A stretch of DNA of 64,000 bases from Archangium gephyra. GTDB taxonomy: Bacteria > Myxococcota > Myxococcia > Myxococcales > Myxococcaceae. Below the pieces are notes generated by a model, which was given only the letters and a program-made list of their open reading frames with translations, ran no database searches and was not told the DNA's origin. Shown piece after piece: positions 29,264 through 38,141 of this stretch. The position numbers were made by a program, and so were the translations under genes. The number at the start of each line of letters is the position of its first letter. The first letter of the stretch is position 1. The stretch is taken from NCBI GenBank assembly GCA_003243425.1, contig QFQP01000011.1:186001-250000 (forward strand), in the 5' to 3' direction.

Positions 29264-31168
29264 TCAGGGCGCTTCGCCCCACTCCCACGCCGAACGGTAG
29301 CCGCCGGCTTCGGTGATGAACTCCACCCACTTCGCGTAGAGCGGGTGTGCGCTGAGCGTGGCCGTGTCTCCGGTCACGAAGAGGTGACGACGTGGCCGGG
29401 TGATGGCCACGTTGAGGCGGCGGAGATCTTCGAGAAAGCCGAGCTGCTGCCCCGTGTTGCTCCGCACCAGGCTCACCAGCACTGCTTCTTTTTCGCGGCC
29501 CTGAAATGCATCGACGGTGTCGACTTCCAGCTCCGGAAGATCCTGCAGCCGTTCGCGCAACCACTGCGCCTGGGCGCGGTACGGCGTGATGACCGCGATG
29601 TCGGTGTGCGGCAGCCCGGCGGCGAGCAGCGCCCGCACACGCGCGACGATGAGCTCCGCTTCCCCTTCGTTGCGCAGCGACTCGGTCTGAGGCGCCTTCG
29701 ATTCGTCGAAGCCCTTTCCTGCGGTGTCGAGAAACAGCACGGGCGGCGCGTCGAGCTCCGCGCTCAACAACGGCGCGAGCGTGCGCGAGGCGACGGTCGG
29801 GTGCGCGCGAAGCTGCCCGCCGTACGTGGCGTCAGACGGAAAGCGCATGATGGTCTCGTGCATGCGGTACTGCTCTTTGAGCATGCGCTTCACGTCGTCG
29901 CCGAAGTCGCGCAGCAGCCGTTCGAAGAGCGACGTCGCGAGCCCCTGCTTCGCCGCGTCGAGCGAGATGACGGTGGGCGCGAGCTGCAACGGGTCACCGG
30001 CGAGAACGACGGTGGGCGCCTTCGAGAACGCGAGCAGCGAGAGCGGCTCGATGGCCTGCGTGGCTTCGTCGAGCAACGCGACGTCGAACTCTTCGTTTCG
30101 CAACACCGAGCCTTCGAGCATCGACAGCGTGGCGCACACCACCTGCGCGCTGCCGAGAATCGAACGCAGCGCCTTTTTTTCGAGCACGCGCGCGTCGTCC
30201 ATCATCTTGTAGGCCTCGGCGCTCGCTTCACGGGCGTTCGAGAACCGCTCACGGCTGCGGCCGCGGCTGCGCTGTTTGCGCGCATAACCGAGCAGGTCGA
30301 ACGCGTGTTCGAAGAGCTCGCGCGCGAGCTTGCGGTCGGGGTGTTCTTCGACGAGCAGATCGAGCGTGTGCTGTTGCAGGTGCGGCAACACGCGCGCCGG
30401 GTGCCCCACACGAACGGCGTTGAGCCCCGCGTCGATGCAGAGCTCGAGGAGGTGATCGACCGCCGCGTTGCTCGCGGCCGTGCAGACGAGCCGTTTGCCC
30501 TGCCGCGCCCACTGAATCGCGAGCTCGGAGAGCACGGTCGACTTGCCGGTGCCGGGCGGGCCGTGCACCAGCGCCACGTCACGCGCGGACAATGCGAGGT
30601 TCACCGCCTCTCGCTGTTCCGGGTTCAGCTCACGCGTCGGGGTGTACGCAGGCACCTTCTCGAAGCGCGGCGCGAAGTTCCCGAGCAGCAGCTCGCGGCG
30701 ATCGCGCTTCTGCCCCGAGTCCATGCCCTCCCAGCGCTTCAACGCGGTCCTGGCGCGCTCGAAGGTGACGTCGTTGGCCGTTACGTCGAGCCGCAGCCGG
30801 CCTTCCGACATCCACGGCGGCGGTGGGCGGTCGAAGGCCACCACGACGTCCTTCCTGGTGGCGCGCACCACGGTGCCCGTCGGCGGGTCTTCGACTTCAG
30901 CCTTTCGCGGCGAGACACCGACGATGTCGCCGGGCGCCAGGCGCGTGGTCAGCCGCCGCCGCGACTCGTGCATGAAGGTGACGAGGTGGCGCCCGCCGAG
31001 GCCCACGTTCTCTTCGGTGGTCTCGACGTCGAGCACCACGAGGCCGCGGGCTTCGAGTTCCGCGAGCGGGAGCTGTTGCTTGTCTTGCGCGAGCCGCGCC
31101 TTCTCGGCCTGCCGTTCGAGCTCGAGGAGCCGCGCGAGCTTCGAGAAATGTTCCAGATCACGCGACAT
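29264..31168 (-). CDS. SF1B helicase, Upf1/DNA2-like
   Basis: 634 aa. The N terminus is a helical and OB-like region (1-180). The helicase core starts with the Q motif region LNPEQREAV, Walker A GPPGTGKS (203-210), Ia CTAASNAAVDHLL, Walker B ALLDEATQA, motif III VLAGDPLQLAPT, then motifs IV to VI (ITPYRAQ, TVDAFQGRE, LNVAITRPRR). This matches the Upf1-like family (IGHMBP2, DNA2, Sen1), 5'-3' helicases of RNA or DNA. The start overlaps the MarR-type regulator gene by 11 bases, so the two are probably translated from one transcript, an unusual pairing. Confidence 0.92.
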   Translation of the reverse strand: MSRDLEHFSKLARLLELERQAEKARLAQDKQQLPLAELEARGLVVLDVETTEENVGLGGRHLVTFMHESRRRLTTRLAPGDIVGVSPRKAEVEDPPTGTVVRATRKDVVVAFDRPPPPWMSEGRLRLDVTANDVTFERARTALKRWEGMDSGQKRDRRELLLGNFAPRFEKVPAYTPTRELNPEQREAVNLALSARDVALVHGPPGTGKSTVLSELAIQWARQGKRLVCTAASNAAVDHLLELCIDAGLNAVRVGHPARVLPHLQQHTLDLLVEEHPDRKLARELFEHAFDLLGYARKQRSRGRSRERFSNAREASAEAYKMMDDARVLEKKALRSILGSAQVVCATLSMLEGSVLRNEEFDVALLDEATQAIEPLSLLAFSKAPTVVLAGDPLQLAPTVISLDAAKQGLATSLFERLLRDFGDDVKRMLKEQYRMHETIMRFPSDATYGGQLRAHPTVASRTLAPLLSAELDAPPVLFLDTAGKGFDESKAPQTESLRNEGEAELIVARVRALLAAGLPHTDIAVITPYRAQAQWLRERLQDLPELEVDTVDAFQGREKEAVLVSLVRSNTGQQLGFLEDLRRLNVAITRPRRHLFVTGDTATLSAHPLYAKWVEFITEAGGYRSAWEWGEAP

Positions 31169-31631
31169 CGGGCGCTTCCACTTCGAGAGCCATGAGGACG
31201 CGACTCAACAACCGGTGGAGCTCCTTCGCATCACGTTTTCCGAGCTCGAGTTCCTTCTCGAGCGCGATGAGCACGCTGGTGCCGTGGAGCGACGCGGCGA
31301 TGCCGAGCTCGGTGAGCCTGGCCCTGCGAGCGCGGGAATCGTCGGGGTCGACGTCGAGCTGAACGAAGCCGCCGTCGACCATGTCGGCGATGAGCTGCTG
31401 CACGGCCTGCTTGGTGACGTCGAGCTTCTTCGCCAGGTCACCGAGGCGAATGCCGTCGTGGGCCTGAAGGTGCGGCAGCAACCGCGTGTGCGCCTCGCGG
31501 AGTTTGAACTCCGCCGCCCCGGCGTTCACCTTCGCCATCGCCCGCTCGTTGAACAACTGCCCGCAGCGAATGAGCGCGTAACCAAGACTGGTCGACTGCA
31601 GTCGCTGAAGCTCCGTAAGCCGTTTCGCCAT
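31158..31631 (-). CDS. MarR-family transcriptional regulator
   Basis: 157 aa. The winged helix spans about residues 45-110 with KLREAHTRLLPHLQAHDGIRLGDLAKKLDVTKQAVQQLIADMVDGGFVQL, the recognition helix being VTKQAVQQLI, and a DPDDSRARR wing. Flanking helices form the dimer interface. It is likely a repressor that releases DNA on binding a small molecule or on oxidation; Cys22 is the only candidate redox residue. Two palindromes immediately upstream (31635-31650 and 31659-31674) suggest autoregulation and control of the divergent hydrolase. The gene overlaps the helicase gene downstream. Confidence 0.9.
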   Translation of the reverse strand: MAKRLTELQRLQSTSLGYALIRCGQLFNERAMAKVNAGAAEFKLREAHTRLLPHLQAHDGIRLGDLAKKLDVTKQAVQQLIADMVDGGFVQLDVDPDDSRARRARLTELGIAASLHGTSVLIALEKELELGKRDAKELHRLLSRVLMALEVEAPDVA

Positions 31632-31634
31632 ATC

Positions 31635-31674
31635 GACAAGCCTACTTGACCTTCTATCGACAAGCGCGCTTGTC
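31635..31674. promoter_or_regulatory. Two palindromic operator candidates between MarR and hydrolase
   Basis: In the 51-base divergent gap lie GACAAGCCTACTTGAC (31635-31650) and GACAAGCGCGCTTGTC (31659-31674). The second is a perfect 16-base palindrome, the first a near-palindrome, and their centres are 24 bases apart. The shared half site GACAAG fits binding by a MarR dimer at both sites. The first site begins four bases from the MarR start codon. Confidence 0.8.
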
Positions 31675-31682
31675 TATCGGGA

Positions 31683-32450
31683 ATGAGCAAGCTGCACGTC
31701 GACGACGTCGGGGCTGGGCCTGTGGTGGTCTTCGCGCACGGAACGCCCACGTGGTCGTACGAGTGGCGGCACCTGGTGGCGGCGTTGCAACCCACGCACC
31801 GGTGCATCACGGTGGATCACCTCGGCTTCGGACGCTCGCCCCGCCCGGCCGACGCCGACTATTCGCCAGAAGCGCACGCCGAGCGCTTCGCGGAGGTCAT
31901 CGGCGAACTGGGGCTGACGAAGTACACGCTCGTCGTTCACGACTTCGGCGGGCCGATCGCGCTCGCTGGTGACATGTCGAAGGTCGAACGCCTGGTGGTG
32001 TTCAATTCGTTCGCGTGGCCACTCGAGACGCCTGCGGCCCGCTTCGCCGGGTCGGCGCTCTTCAAGTGGCTGTACCGCACGTTCAACTTCTCGTTCGTCA
32101 TCGCGAAGTCGGCGTGGGGAGATCAGAAGACGCGCACGAAGGCGTTGTGGGACACGTACACGTCGAAGTTCCCCGACGCCGATTCACGGGAGCGGGTGTT
32201 GTTCGCGCTCGCCAAGAGCTTGAACGGCTCGGCGAAGTTCTTCGCGGCCGTCGAGCAGAACGTGCGTGAGGTGCCCACGCTCATCGTGTGGGGCATGAAG
32301 GACAACGCGTTCACCGTGAAGGACCTCGAGCGCTGGAGACGACTTCTGCCTCGCGCGGTGACGGTGGAGCTGGCGACCGCCGGGCACTGGCCTCACGAAG
32401 AACAGCCTGAGGCCACCGTGAAGGCCGTTCAGGACTTCTTGAAGACGTGA
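31683..32450 (+). CDS. Alpha/beta hydrolase, haloalkane-dehalogenase-like
   Basis: 255 aa. Oxyanion-hole motif HGTPTWSYEWR (19-29) and nucleophile elbow VVHDFGG with Asp87 are as in haloalkane dehalogenases (HGxPTxS and VxxDWGG). The catalytic His is probably His235 (AGHWPHEE). The acid residue may be Asp in WGMKDNAF. Asp as nucleophile indicates a dehalogenase or epoxide-hydrolase type chemistry, not esterase. The divergent gene codes for a MarR regulator and two palindromes lie between them, so the hydrolase is probably induced by its substrate. The 3' end overlaps the convergent kinase gene by 22 bases. Confidence 0.87.
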   Translation: MSKLHVDDVGAGPVVVFAHGTPTWSYEWRHLVAALQPTHRCITVDHLGFGRSPRPADADYSPEAHAERFAEVIGELGLTKYTLVVHDFGGPIALAGDMSKVERLVVFNSFAWPLETPAARFAGSALFKWLYRTFNFSFVIAKSAWGDQKTRTKALWDTYTSKFPDADSRERVLFALAKSLNGSAKFFAAVEQNVREVPTLIVWGMKDNAFTVKDLERWRRLLPRAVTVELATAGHWPHEEQPEATVKAVQDFLKT

Positions 32451-33385
32451 CCGTCTTCGACGCGGGCCTGGCCGGAGTCGAAGAGCGACTGCAACAGCGC
32501 GGCGCCGACCACGGCCTCGGCTTCTTCGAGCGTCATGCCGTCCTTCAGCAACGAGAGGCGACGTGACCGGCCCCTCACCTTGACGCTCTCCCCGACAGGG
32601 AGCGGGAACTCGTGGACGTCGTGAAGGGACGTGAAGCGGTCGGCCGGCGACAACGACGTCATCTTCGAGACGAGCGACCGCCACGCCTCGGGAACCGACG
32701 TGGGCAACGCGGGCACGCCGACTTCCGTCACCAGGCGGATCACTTCGACGTCTTCCTCCGCCATGAAGCACGGCTTGCCCATCAGGCACTCCCAGAGCAC
32801 CACGCCCAGCGAGTACTGATCACTCCGCGGATCAGCGACGTCTTCCAGCAACTGCTCGGGCGCCGCGTAGCCGTACTTGCCGCCGCTCTCGCCTTCACCG
32901 GTGAGCGACGCCACGCCGAAGTCGATCAGCCGCACGCGACCGTCGACACCCATCAACAGATTGTGCGGACTCACGTCGCGATGAATGACGGGCGTGATGC
33001 GCCCTGCTGCATCACGTGCCTGGTGCGCCGCCAACAACGCCGCCGAGCCGTCGAGCGCCACACGGCGGACCTCGTCGAGCGTCAACGCCGGCCCGTTCTC
33101 GATGCGCGACTGCAGATCGCCACCTTCGACGTATTCCATGGCGATGAACCACTCGCCGTTCACCTCACCGAGCTCGAGCATGCGCGCGATGCAGGGGTCC
33201 TGCAGCCGCGCCACCACGCGTGCTTCGTGAATGAAGCGGTCGAGCGACTCCTTGCGCTCGGCGAGGCCCCGCAGCACGCGCTTGAGCACCACCGGCGGCG
33301 CGTCGCCCTTTCGCGCGAGCCACGCCTCACCCATGCCGCCTGCGCCGAGCCGCTTGAGCAGCTCGTATGGCCCGAACGTCTTCAG
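32429..33385 (-). CDS. Ser/Thr protein kinase, probably CTG-initiated
   Basis: 318 aa if it starts at the CTG at 33385. Extending the frame upstream of the first in-frame ATG (33334) restores a full kinase N lobe: TFGPYELLKRLGAGGMGEAW with the glycine loop. The CTG overlaps the stop of the transglutaminase gene (CTGA), so coupling is plausible. HRDVSPHN and DFGVAS are present, and APEQ follows. After the kinase domain (about residue 275) is a short tail, which is not predicted to cross the membrane. No ATG, GTG or TTG lies between the upstream stop and position 33334. The alternative is an ATG-started, loop-deficient protein. Confidence 0.78.
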   Translation of the reverse strand: MKTFGPYELLKRLGAGGMGEAWLARKGDAPPVVLKRVLRGLAERKESLDRFIHEARVVARLQDPCIARMLELGEVNGEWFIAMEYVEGGDLQSRIENGPALTLDEVRRVALDGSAALLAAHQARDAAGRITPVIHRDVSPHNLLMGVDGRVRLIDFGVASLTGEGESGGKYGYAAPEQLLEDVADPRSDQYSLGVVLWECLMGKPCFMAEEDVEVIRLVTEVGVPALPTSVPEAWRSLVSKMTSLSPADRFTSLHDVHEFPLPVGESVKVRGRSRRLSLLKDGMTLEEAEAVVGAALLQSLFDSGQARVEDGHVFKKS

Positions 33386-34824
33386 CGGACCTCGGTGACC
33401 TGCATGGCGCCGATGAGCGGGGTGATCTCCGCGTTGCTCTCTTCACCGACGGCGAGCCGGGCCGGGTGCGCGATGTCCTGGCCGAAGGTCGGGTCCAGCT
33501 GCGTCCACTCGCCGACGTAGGCCTCGACCCACTCGTGCCAGTACAGCGCGGGTACGTTGTCGTCGTTCATCAGGTACACCACGCCGTCGACACGCCGCGC
33601 GGGAATGCGCAGCGCGCGCAGCAACGCCACCGACAACAACGAGTGCTCGGTGCAGTCGCCCTTCTTCAGCGCCAGCACGTCGGTCGCCGAGTCGGACGAC
33701 GCGCCGTAGTCCTTCTTGAGATTGTTGAAGACCCACGCGTTCACCTTGCGGGCCGCGGTCCACGCGTCCTTCTCGTCGCCGGCGATCTGTTTGGCGAGCT
33801 TGACGATCTCCGGGTTGTCCGACTCCACGGCGATGGTCGACTTGAGGTTGACGCCACCGTTGGGGTCGATGAGCGGGCGCGGCTTCAGGATCTTCGGAGC
33901 GGCCGCCGACACCGTCACTTCCACCTTCCCGTTGCCCAGCGGCTTCCACGCCTGACGGTAGGTGTTGTTCCAGAACTTCTCGGGCACGCCGGCGAGCACC
34001 ATCGTGAACTTGCCGGGCACCTTCTGCGCTTCGGGCGGTGCGGGCTTCGGCAACGTCACGCGCGTGAGGCTGAAGACCTCGACGAGGTCGACTCGTTTGG
34101 CGACGTCTTCCGGTTCGAGGAACGCCGTCATCGTCGGGCCGAAGCGCACTTCGACCATGCGGCCGTTGTCGTCGACGAACGCTTCGGTCGGCACCTTCTC
34201 TTTTTCGGAGATGGTGATCGCCTTGCGCAGCATCGCGGTGACACCCGACACGGTGCGCTTCTCGGTCTCACCGACCGTGGTCGACACGCCGTACTGCATG
34301 AGGTCCGTCGAGTCGGTGATGGTGCCGCTGACCTTCGCGTTGCGCTTCAAGGCCACGCGCGCTTGATCGGCGTCTTCCACCACTTCCTTCGAGACCGGCA
34401 GCATCTTCACGTCGTTGGGCAGGCCCGGCTTCTTGCGCATCACGCGCACGCCCGTCGGCAGCACCGTGCCCTCGAGGCGCTGCTCGCCGCCGTCACCCGA
34501 CTGCTCCATGAGGAACGAGAGCAACTTCCCGCCGGGCTTCGATTCGTAGACGCGCGTCTCCTTCATCTTCCGGTCGGACACTTCTTTTCCGACCTTCGCC
34601 ATGAAGTGCAGCTCGGTCACCGCGGTCAGCGTCTTCTTGTCGGGCGACAGCGTGACCTGACTGAACATGTAACCGATCTTCTGACCCTTCAAATACAGGC
34701 CCATGAACTCGCCTTCCGCGGGGCGCTTCACGGTCGCTGCGTCGGACAACGCGGGCTCGGCGGCCAGCGCGACGGAAGCGAGAAGCACCGACAACAACGA
34801 GAAGGTTCGAAGGCTCGTACGCAC
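33382..34824 (-). CDS. Exported transglutaminase-like cysteine protease-fold protein
   Basis: 480 aa from the GTG at 34824 with AAGGAA upstream; it gives a clear signal peptide (LLSVLLASVALA). The long middle part is beta-rich with charged stretches. The C-terminal transglutaminase-like domain has the Cys-His-Asp triad: Cys391 (KGDCTEH), His430 (WHEWVEAY) and Asp444 (LDPTFG). Enzymes of this type cut or cross-link peptide bonds; the natural substrate may be a protein or peptidoglycan peptide in the periplasm. The stop overlaps the CTG start of the kinase gene, suggesting linked expression. Confidence 0.85.
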   Translation of the reverse strand: MRTSLRTFSLLSVLLASVALAAEPALSDAATVKRPAEGEFMGLYLKGQKIGYMFSQVTLSPDKKTLTAVTELHFMAKVGKEVSDRKMKETRVYESKPGGKLLSFLMEQSGDGGEQRLEGTVLPTGVRVMRKKPGLPNDVKMLPVSKEVVEDADQARVALKRNAKVSGTITDSTDLMQYGVSTTVGETEKRTVSGVTAMLRKAITISEKEKVPTEAFVDDNGRMVEVRFGPTMTAFLEPEDVAKRVDLVEVFSLTRVTLPKPAPPEAQKVPGKFTMVLAGVPEKFWNNTYRQAWKPLGNGKVEVTVSAAAPKILKPRPLIDPNGGVNLKSTIAVESDNPEIVKLAKQIAGDEKDAWTAARKVNAWVFNNLKKDYGASSDSATDVLALKKGDCTEHSLLSVALLRALRIPARRVDGVVYLMNDDNVPALYWHEWVEAYVGEWTQLDPTFGQDIAHPARLAVGEESNAEITPLIGAMQVTEVR

Positions 34825-34951
34825 GGAATTCCTTTCGGCAGACGTCAACGAAGTCACTGACGCAGCGCGCCCAACCCTATGCATCGGATTGTTCGACATG
34901 CATCCGCAAAACAGAGCGCGCATCGTGGAAATGCCCGGGTAGGAGGAATCA

Positions 34952-36271
34952 ATGGCCAAGACGCTCCCGAAGTCTGGAACGCCGCGTGAAGCGGTCATGC
35001 AGCAGCTGCGCTCGCTCCACACCGAAGACGCGAAATGGAAAGACGGGAAGACGTTTTCGCTCGTGTACTTCGCCGGCGACGAGGTCTCTCAGCTGCTCAA
35101 GGACGCGTACTCGGAGTTCATCGCCGAGAACGGGCTGTCGCCGATCGCGTTCCCTTCACTGCGACAGATGGAATGTGAAGTGGTGTCGATGGCCGCGTCG
35201 CTCTTGAGCGGTGATGACGACGTGCAGGGCACCATGACGTCCGGCGGCACCGAGAGCATCATGATGGCCATCAAGTCGGCGCGCGAGTTCGGCCGCAAGG
35301 TGAAGGGCATCAAGCGGCCACACGTCATCGTGCCCGCGTCTGCGCACCCGGCGTTCGACAAGGCCGTTCACTACTTCGACGTCGACTACGACCACGCGCC
35401 GCTGATGGCCGACTTCCGCGTCGACGTGGCCGCGATGGAAAGACTGATTCGCCCCGAGACGGTGCTGCTGGTGGGCAGCGCCCCCGCGTACCCGCAGGGC
35501 GTCATCGACGACATCACGGCCATCGCCGCGCTCGCGAAGAAGAAGGACCTTCTGTGCCACGTCGACGCGTGCCTCGGCGGCTTCTTCCTGCCCTTCGCGC
35601 GCAAGCTGGGTCGCCAGCTGGCGCCGTTCGACTTCGCGGTCGAGGGCGTGACCAGCATGTCGGCAGACCTTCACAAGTACGGTTACGCAGCGAAGGGCGC
35701 GTCGGTGGTGCTCTACCGAAACGGAGCGCTGCGCCGGCATCAGTTCTTCACGTACGCGGGCTGGAACGGCGGGCTCTATGCGTCGCCGTCGTTCTGCGGC
35801 ACACGGCCCGGTGGCGCCATCGCCGCGGCGTGGGCGGTGATGCATCACCTCGGTGAAGAGGGCTACCTCACGCGCGCCAAGTCGATCCTCGAGTCGACGA
35901 AGCAGATGCAGGACGCGATTCGCGCGATGGGCCTCAAGGTGCTCGGCGAGCCTGTCGGCGGCGTGTTCGCGTTCAACAGCGACACCGTGAACGTGTACGA
36001 GCTCGGCGACGCGATGGACGCGCGCGGCTGGAAGTTGGACCGCCAGATGAACCCTCCGGCGCTGCACGTGATGGTGACGCCGGCGCACGCGGGGCCGGTG
36101 CTCGAGAAGTTCCTCGCCGACCTGAAGGACGCGCACTCGAAGCTCGCCGCCGGTGAGCCCGCGCCCGATGGCAGCGCCGCGATGTACGGCATGGTCGGGA
36201 CGATTCCCGATCGCGCGCAGGTCGACGAGTTCCTCAACGAGTTCCTCGACGGGCTCTTCAGCCGCGCTTGA
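34952..36271 (+). CDS. PLP-dependent decarboxylase/lyase, sphingosine-1-phosphate lyase-like
   Basis: 439 aa with a strong ribosome binding site (AGGAGG). The fold-type-I PLP site is SADLHKYGYAAKG with Lys242 as Schiff-base residue, and Asp205 (HVDACLGG) binds the pyridine ring. The Gly-rich TSGGTES (97-102) region binds phosphate. The closest pattern is the Dpl1/SPL branch of the group II decarboxylases, which includes sphingosine-1-phosphate lyases and some aspartate or glutamate decarboxylases. Myxobacteria do make sphingolipids, so a lyase role is reasonable. Two transporter genes follow with overlapping starts. Confidence 0.85.
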   Translation: MAKTLPKSGTPREAVMQQLRSLHTEDAKWKDGKTFSLVYFAGDEVSQLLKDAYSEFIAENGLSPIAFPSLRQMECEVVSMAASLLSGDDDVQGTMTSGGTESIMMAIKSAREFGRKVKGIKRPHVIVPASAHPAFDKAVHYFDVDYDHAPLMADFRVDVAAMERLIRPETVLLVGSAPAYPQGVIDDITAIAALAKKKDLLCHVDACLGGFFLPFARKLGRQLAPFDFAVEGVTSMSADLHKYGYAAKGASVVLYRNGALRRHQFFTYAGWNGGLYASPSFCGTRPGGAIAAAWAVMHHLGEEGYLTRAKSILESTKQMQDAIRAMGLKVLGEPVGGVFAFNSDTVNVYELGDAMDARGWKLDRQMNPPALHVMVTPAHAGPVLEKFLADLKDAHSKLAAGEPAPDGSAAMYGMVGTIPDRAQVDEFLNEFLDGLFSRA

Positions 36272-37008
36272 ACCCGCTCTGGTTGTTGGCCGGCATCGTC
36301 TTCGTCGCGTTCTTGATCGAAGCGGCGGCCGGCTTCGGCTCGATGGTCGTCGCGCTCACGCTGGGCGCGCTGTGGTTCGACGTGAATCAGCTGCTCGCGT
36401 GGCTGGTGCCCGTGAACTTCGTGTTGTCCTGCTACCTGGTCGCGGTCGGGTGGAAGCACATCGACTGGAAGTTCCTGATGACGCGCATGGTGCCGTTGAT
36501 GGCGCTGGGTCTGGCGCTGGGGACGCTGGTGGCGACGCGTGCGGCAGCGACGGCGTGGCTCAAGCCTGCGTTCGGTCTCTTCGTGGTGGCGGTCGCCATC
36601 TGGCAACTGCGTGCGCGCGCCGAAACGAGGGCCCTGCCCGCTCCCGCCCGGGCCGTCGCGCTCGTCGGAGCCGGCGTCATTCACGGCATCTTTGCAACCG
36701 GCGGCCCGCTCGCGGTGTTCGTGTCGGCGCGTGAGCTGCCGCAGAAGGCGCGCTTTCGAGCCACGCTCTCGATGCTGTGGGTGGTGTTGAATGCGCTCGT
36801 GCTGCCGCGCCTGGCATTCGAAGGTCAGCTGAACGAAGCGTCACTGACCGTCAGCGTCTACATGCTGGCGCCCCTCGCGCTCGGCATCGCGGCTGGCGAA
36901 TGGGTGCATCACCGTCTCGAAGAAGCGCGCTTCCGTGTGGTGGTCGCGTCGTTGCTGCTGGTGGCAGGGCTGGTGTTGGCAGCGCAGTCGCTGCGAGGTG
37001 CTGCGTGA
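36268..37008 (+). CDS. TauE/SafE-family membrane transporter
   Basis: 246 aa. The start is TTG at 36268, overlapping the previous stop (TTGA). Seven or eight TM segments are seen. The N-terminal GIVFVAFLIEAAAGFGSMV and the repeated GVIHGIFATGGPL in the second half match the TauE/SafE pattern, in which two related halves form an anion exporter (sulfite or organosulfonates). It is probably co-translated with the PLP enzyme upstream and with the DUF819 protein downstream (GTGA overlap). Confidence 0.83.
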   Translation: MNPLWLLAGIVFVAFLIEAAAGFGSMVVALTLGALWFDVNQLLAWLVPVNFVLSCYLVAVGWKHIDWKFLMTRMVPLMALGLALGTLVATRAAATAWLKPAFGLFVVAVAIWQLRARAETRALPAPARAVALVGAGVIHGIFATGGPLAVFVSARELPQKARFRATLSMLWVVLNALVLPRLAFEGQLNEASLTVSVYMLAPLALGIAAGEWVHHRLEEARFRVVVASLLLVAGLVLAAQSLRGAA

Positions 37009-38141
37009 ACGTGCTGCACGCGTTGTTCTGTCTCGTGGTGCCTGCGATTTCGATCTGGGCAGCCGAACGCTTCAAGCCGGCGAAGGTGCTGGGCCCCGTG
37101 GTGCTCGCGTACGCGGCGGGCATCATCTTCGGGAATCTCCCGGGCATTCATCTCGACGAGAACTTCGGCCAGAGCCTTGCGGGCGGCGCGGTGCTGGTCG
37201 CCGTGCCGTTGCTGCTCTTTTCCACCGACTTGAAGGGCTGGGTGAAGTTGGCGCGCAGCCTGCTGCTCTCGTTCTTCTTCGCGTGCGTGGCCGCCGTACT
37301 CGCCGCGGGGCTCATCGGCTGGGTGTTCCGCTCGTATACGGACGAGTGGTGGAAGATCGCCGGCATGCTGGTCGGCGTGTACGTCGGCGGCACGGCGAAC
37401 ATGTCGGCCGTCGGGCTCGCGCTCGAAGTGAAAGAAGAGACCTTCGTGGTGCTCAACACCGCGGACCTCATCTGCGGCGGCGCGTACCTGTTCTTCGTGC
37501 TGTCGCTCGCGCAGCGGCTGCTCTTGAAGGTGATGCCTGCGTTCAAGGCCGAGGCGCACCACGAGTTCCTCGAGACCGAAGGCGAATCCGCGTCGAAGTG
37601 GACGCGCGCACACCTCACGCCGATGGCGAAAGCGTTTGGGCTCACGGTGCTGATGGCCGGCGCTGGTGTCGCGCTCTCGATGCTCATCGTCGGCAAGCTG
37701 CACATCGGCCTGGTGATGTTGTGCATCACCACCTTCGGCATCGCGGCGTCGTTGCTTCCGTCGGTGCGCGGGTTGAGCGGCAGCTACGAGCTCGGCGAAT
37801 ACGCGCTGTTGATCTTCTGCGTGGGCATGGGGTCGCTCGCCGACGCGAGCAAGATTTCCGGCACGAGTCTGATGCTGTTGTCGTTCGTGTTCGTCGTGAT
37901 GGTGGTCTCGGCGGTGATTCACTTCGCGCTGTGTGCGGTCGCACGCATCGATGCCGACACGGCCATCATCAGCTCGACGGCGACCATCTTCGGCCCGCCG
38001 TTCATCGGTCCCGTCGCCGCGGCGCTCAAGAACCGCGCGCTCGTCGGGCCGGGCCTCACGCTCGGGCTCGCGGGCATCGCGCTCGGCACGTACCTGGGCC
38101 TGGCGACGGCCTACGGGCTCAAGGCGCTCGCTGGGCAGTGA
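37005..38141 (+). CDS. DUF819 family membrane protein
   Basis: 378 aa from the GTG at 37005, overlapping the TauE-like stop. It has about eleven TM segments and the DUF819 landmarks: FGNLPG, then VGVYVGGTANMSAVG in the middle and a second half with SSTATIFGPPFIGPVAAAL. The family is related to keto-acid or bile-acid-type transporters by fold, but its substrate is unknown. The overlap of three genes (PLP enzyme, TauE-like, DUF819) suggests export or import of a compound made by the enzyme. The last 23 bases overlap a convergent lipoprotein gene. Confidence 0.85.
   Translation: MNVLHALFCLVVPAISIWAAERFKPAKVLGPVVLAYAAGIIFGNLPGIHLDENFGQSLAGGAVLVAVPLLLFSTDLKGWVKLARSLLLSFFFACVAAVLAAGLIGWVFRSYTDEWWKIAGMLVGVYVGGTANMSAVGLALEVKEETFVVLNTADLICGGAYLFFVLSLAQRLLLKVMPAFKAEAHHEFLETEGESASKWTRAHLTPMAKAFGLTVLMAGAGVALSMLIVGKLHIGLVMLCITTFGIAASLLPSVRGLSGSYELGEYALLIFCVGMGSLADASKISGTSLMLLSFVFVVMVVSAVIHFALCAVARIDADTAIISSTATIFGPPFIGPVAAALKNRALVGPGLTLGLAGIALGTYLGLATAYGLKALAGQ

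Noticed and set aside
29148..29564. Long minus-strand extension of the 53-aa gene
   Set aside because: The upstream part is Arg-rich antisense of the helicase 3' end and does not look like protein.
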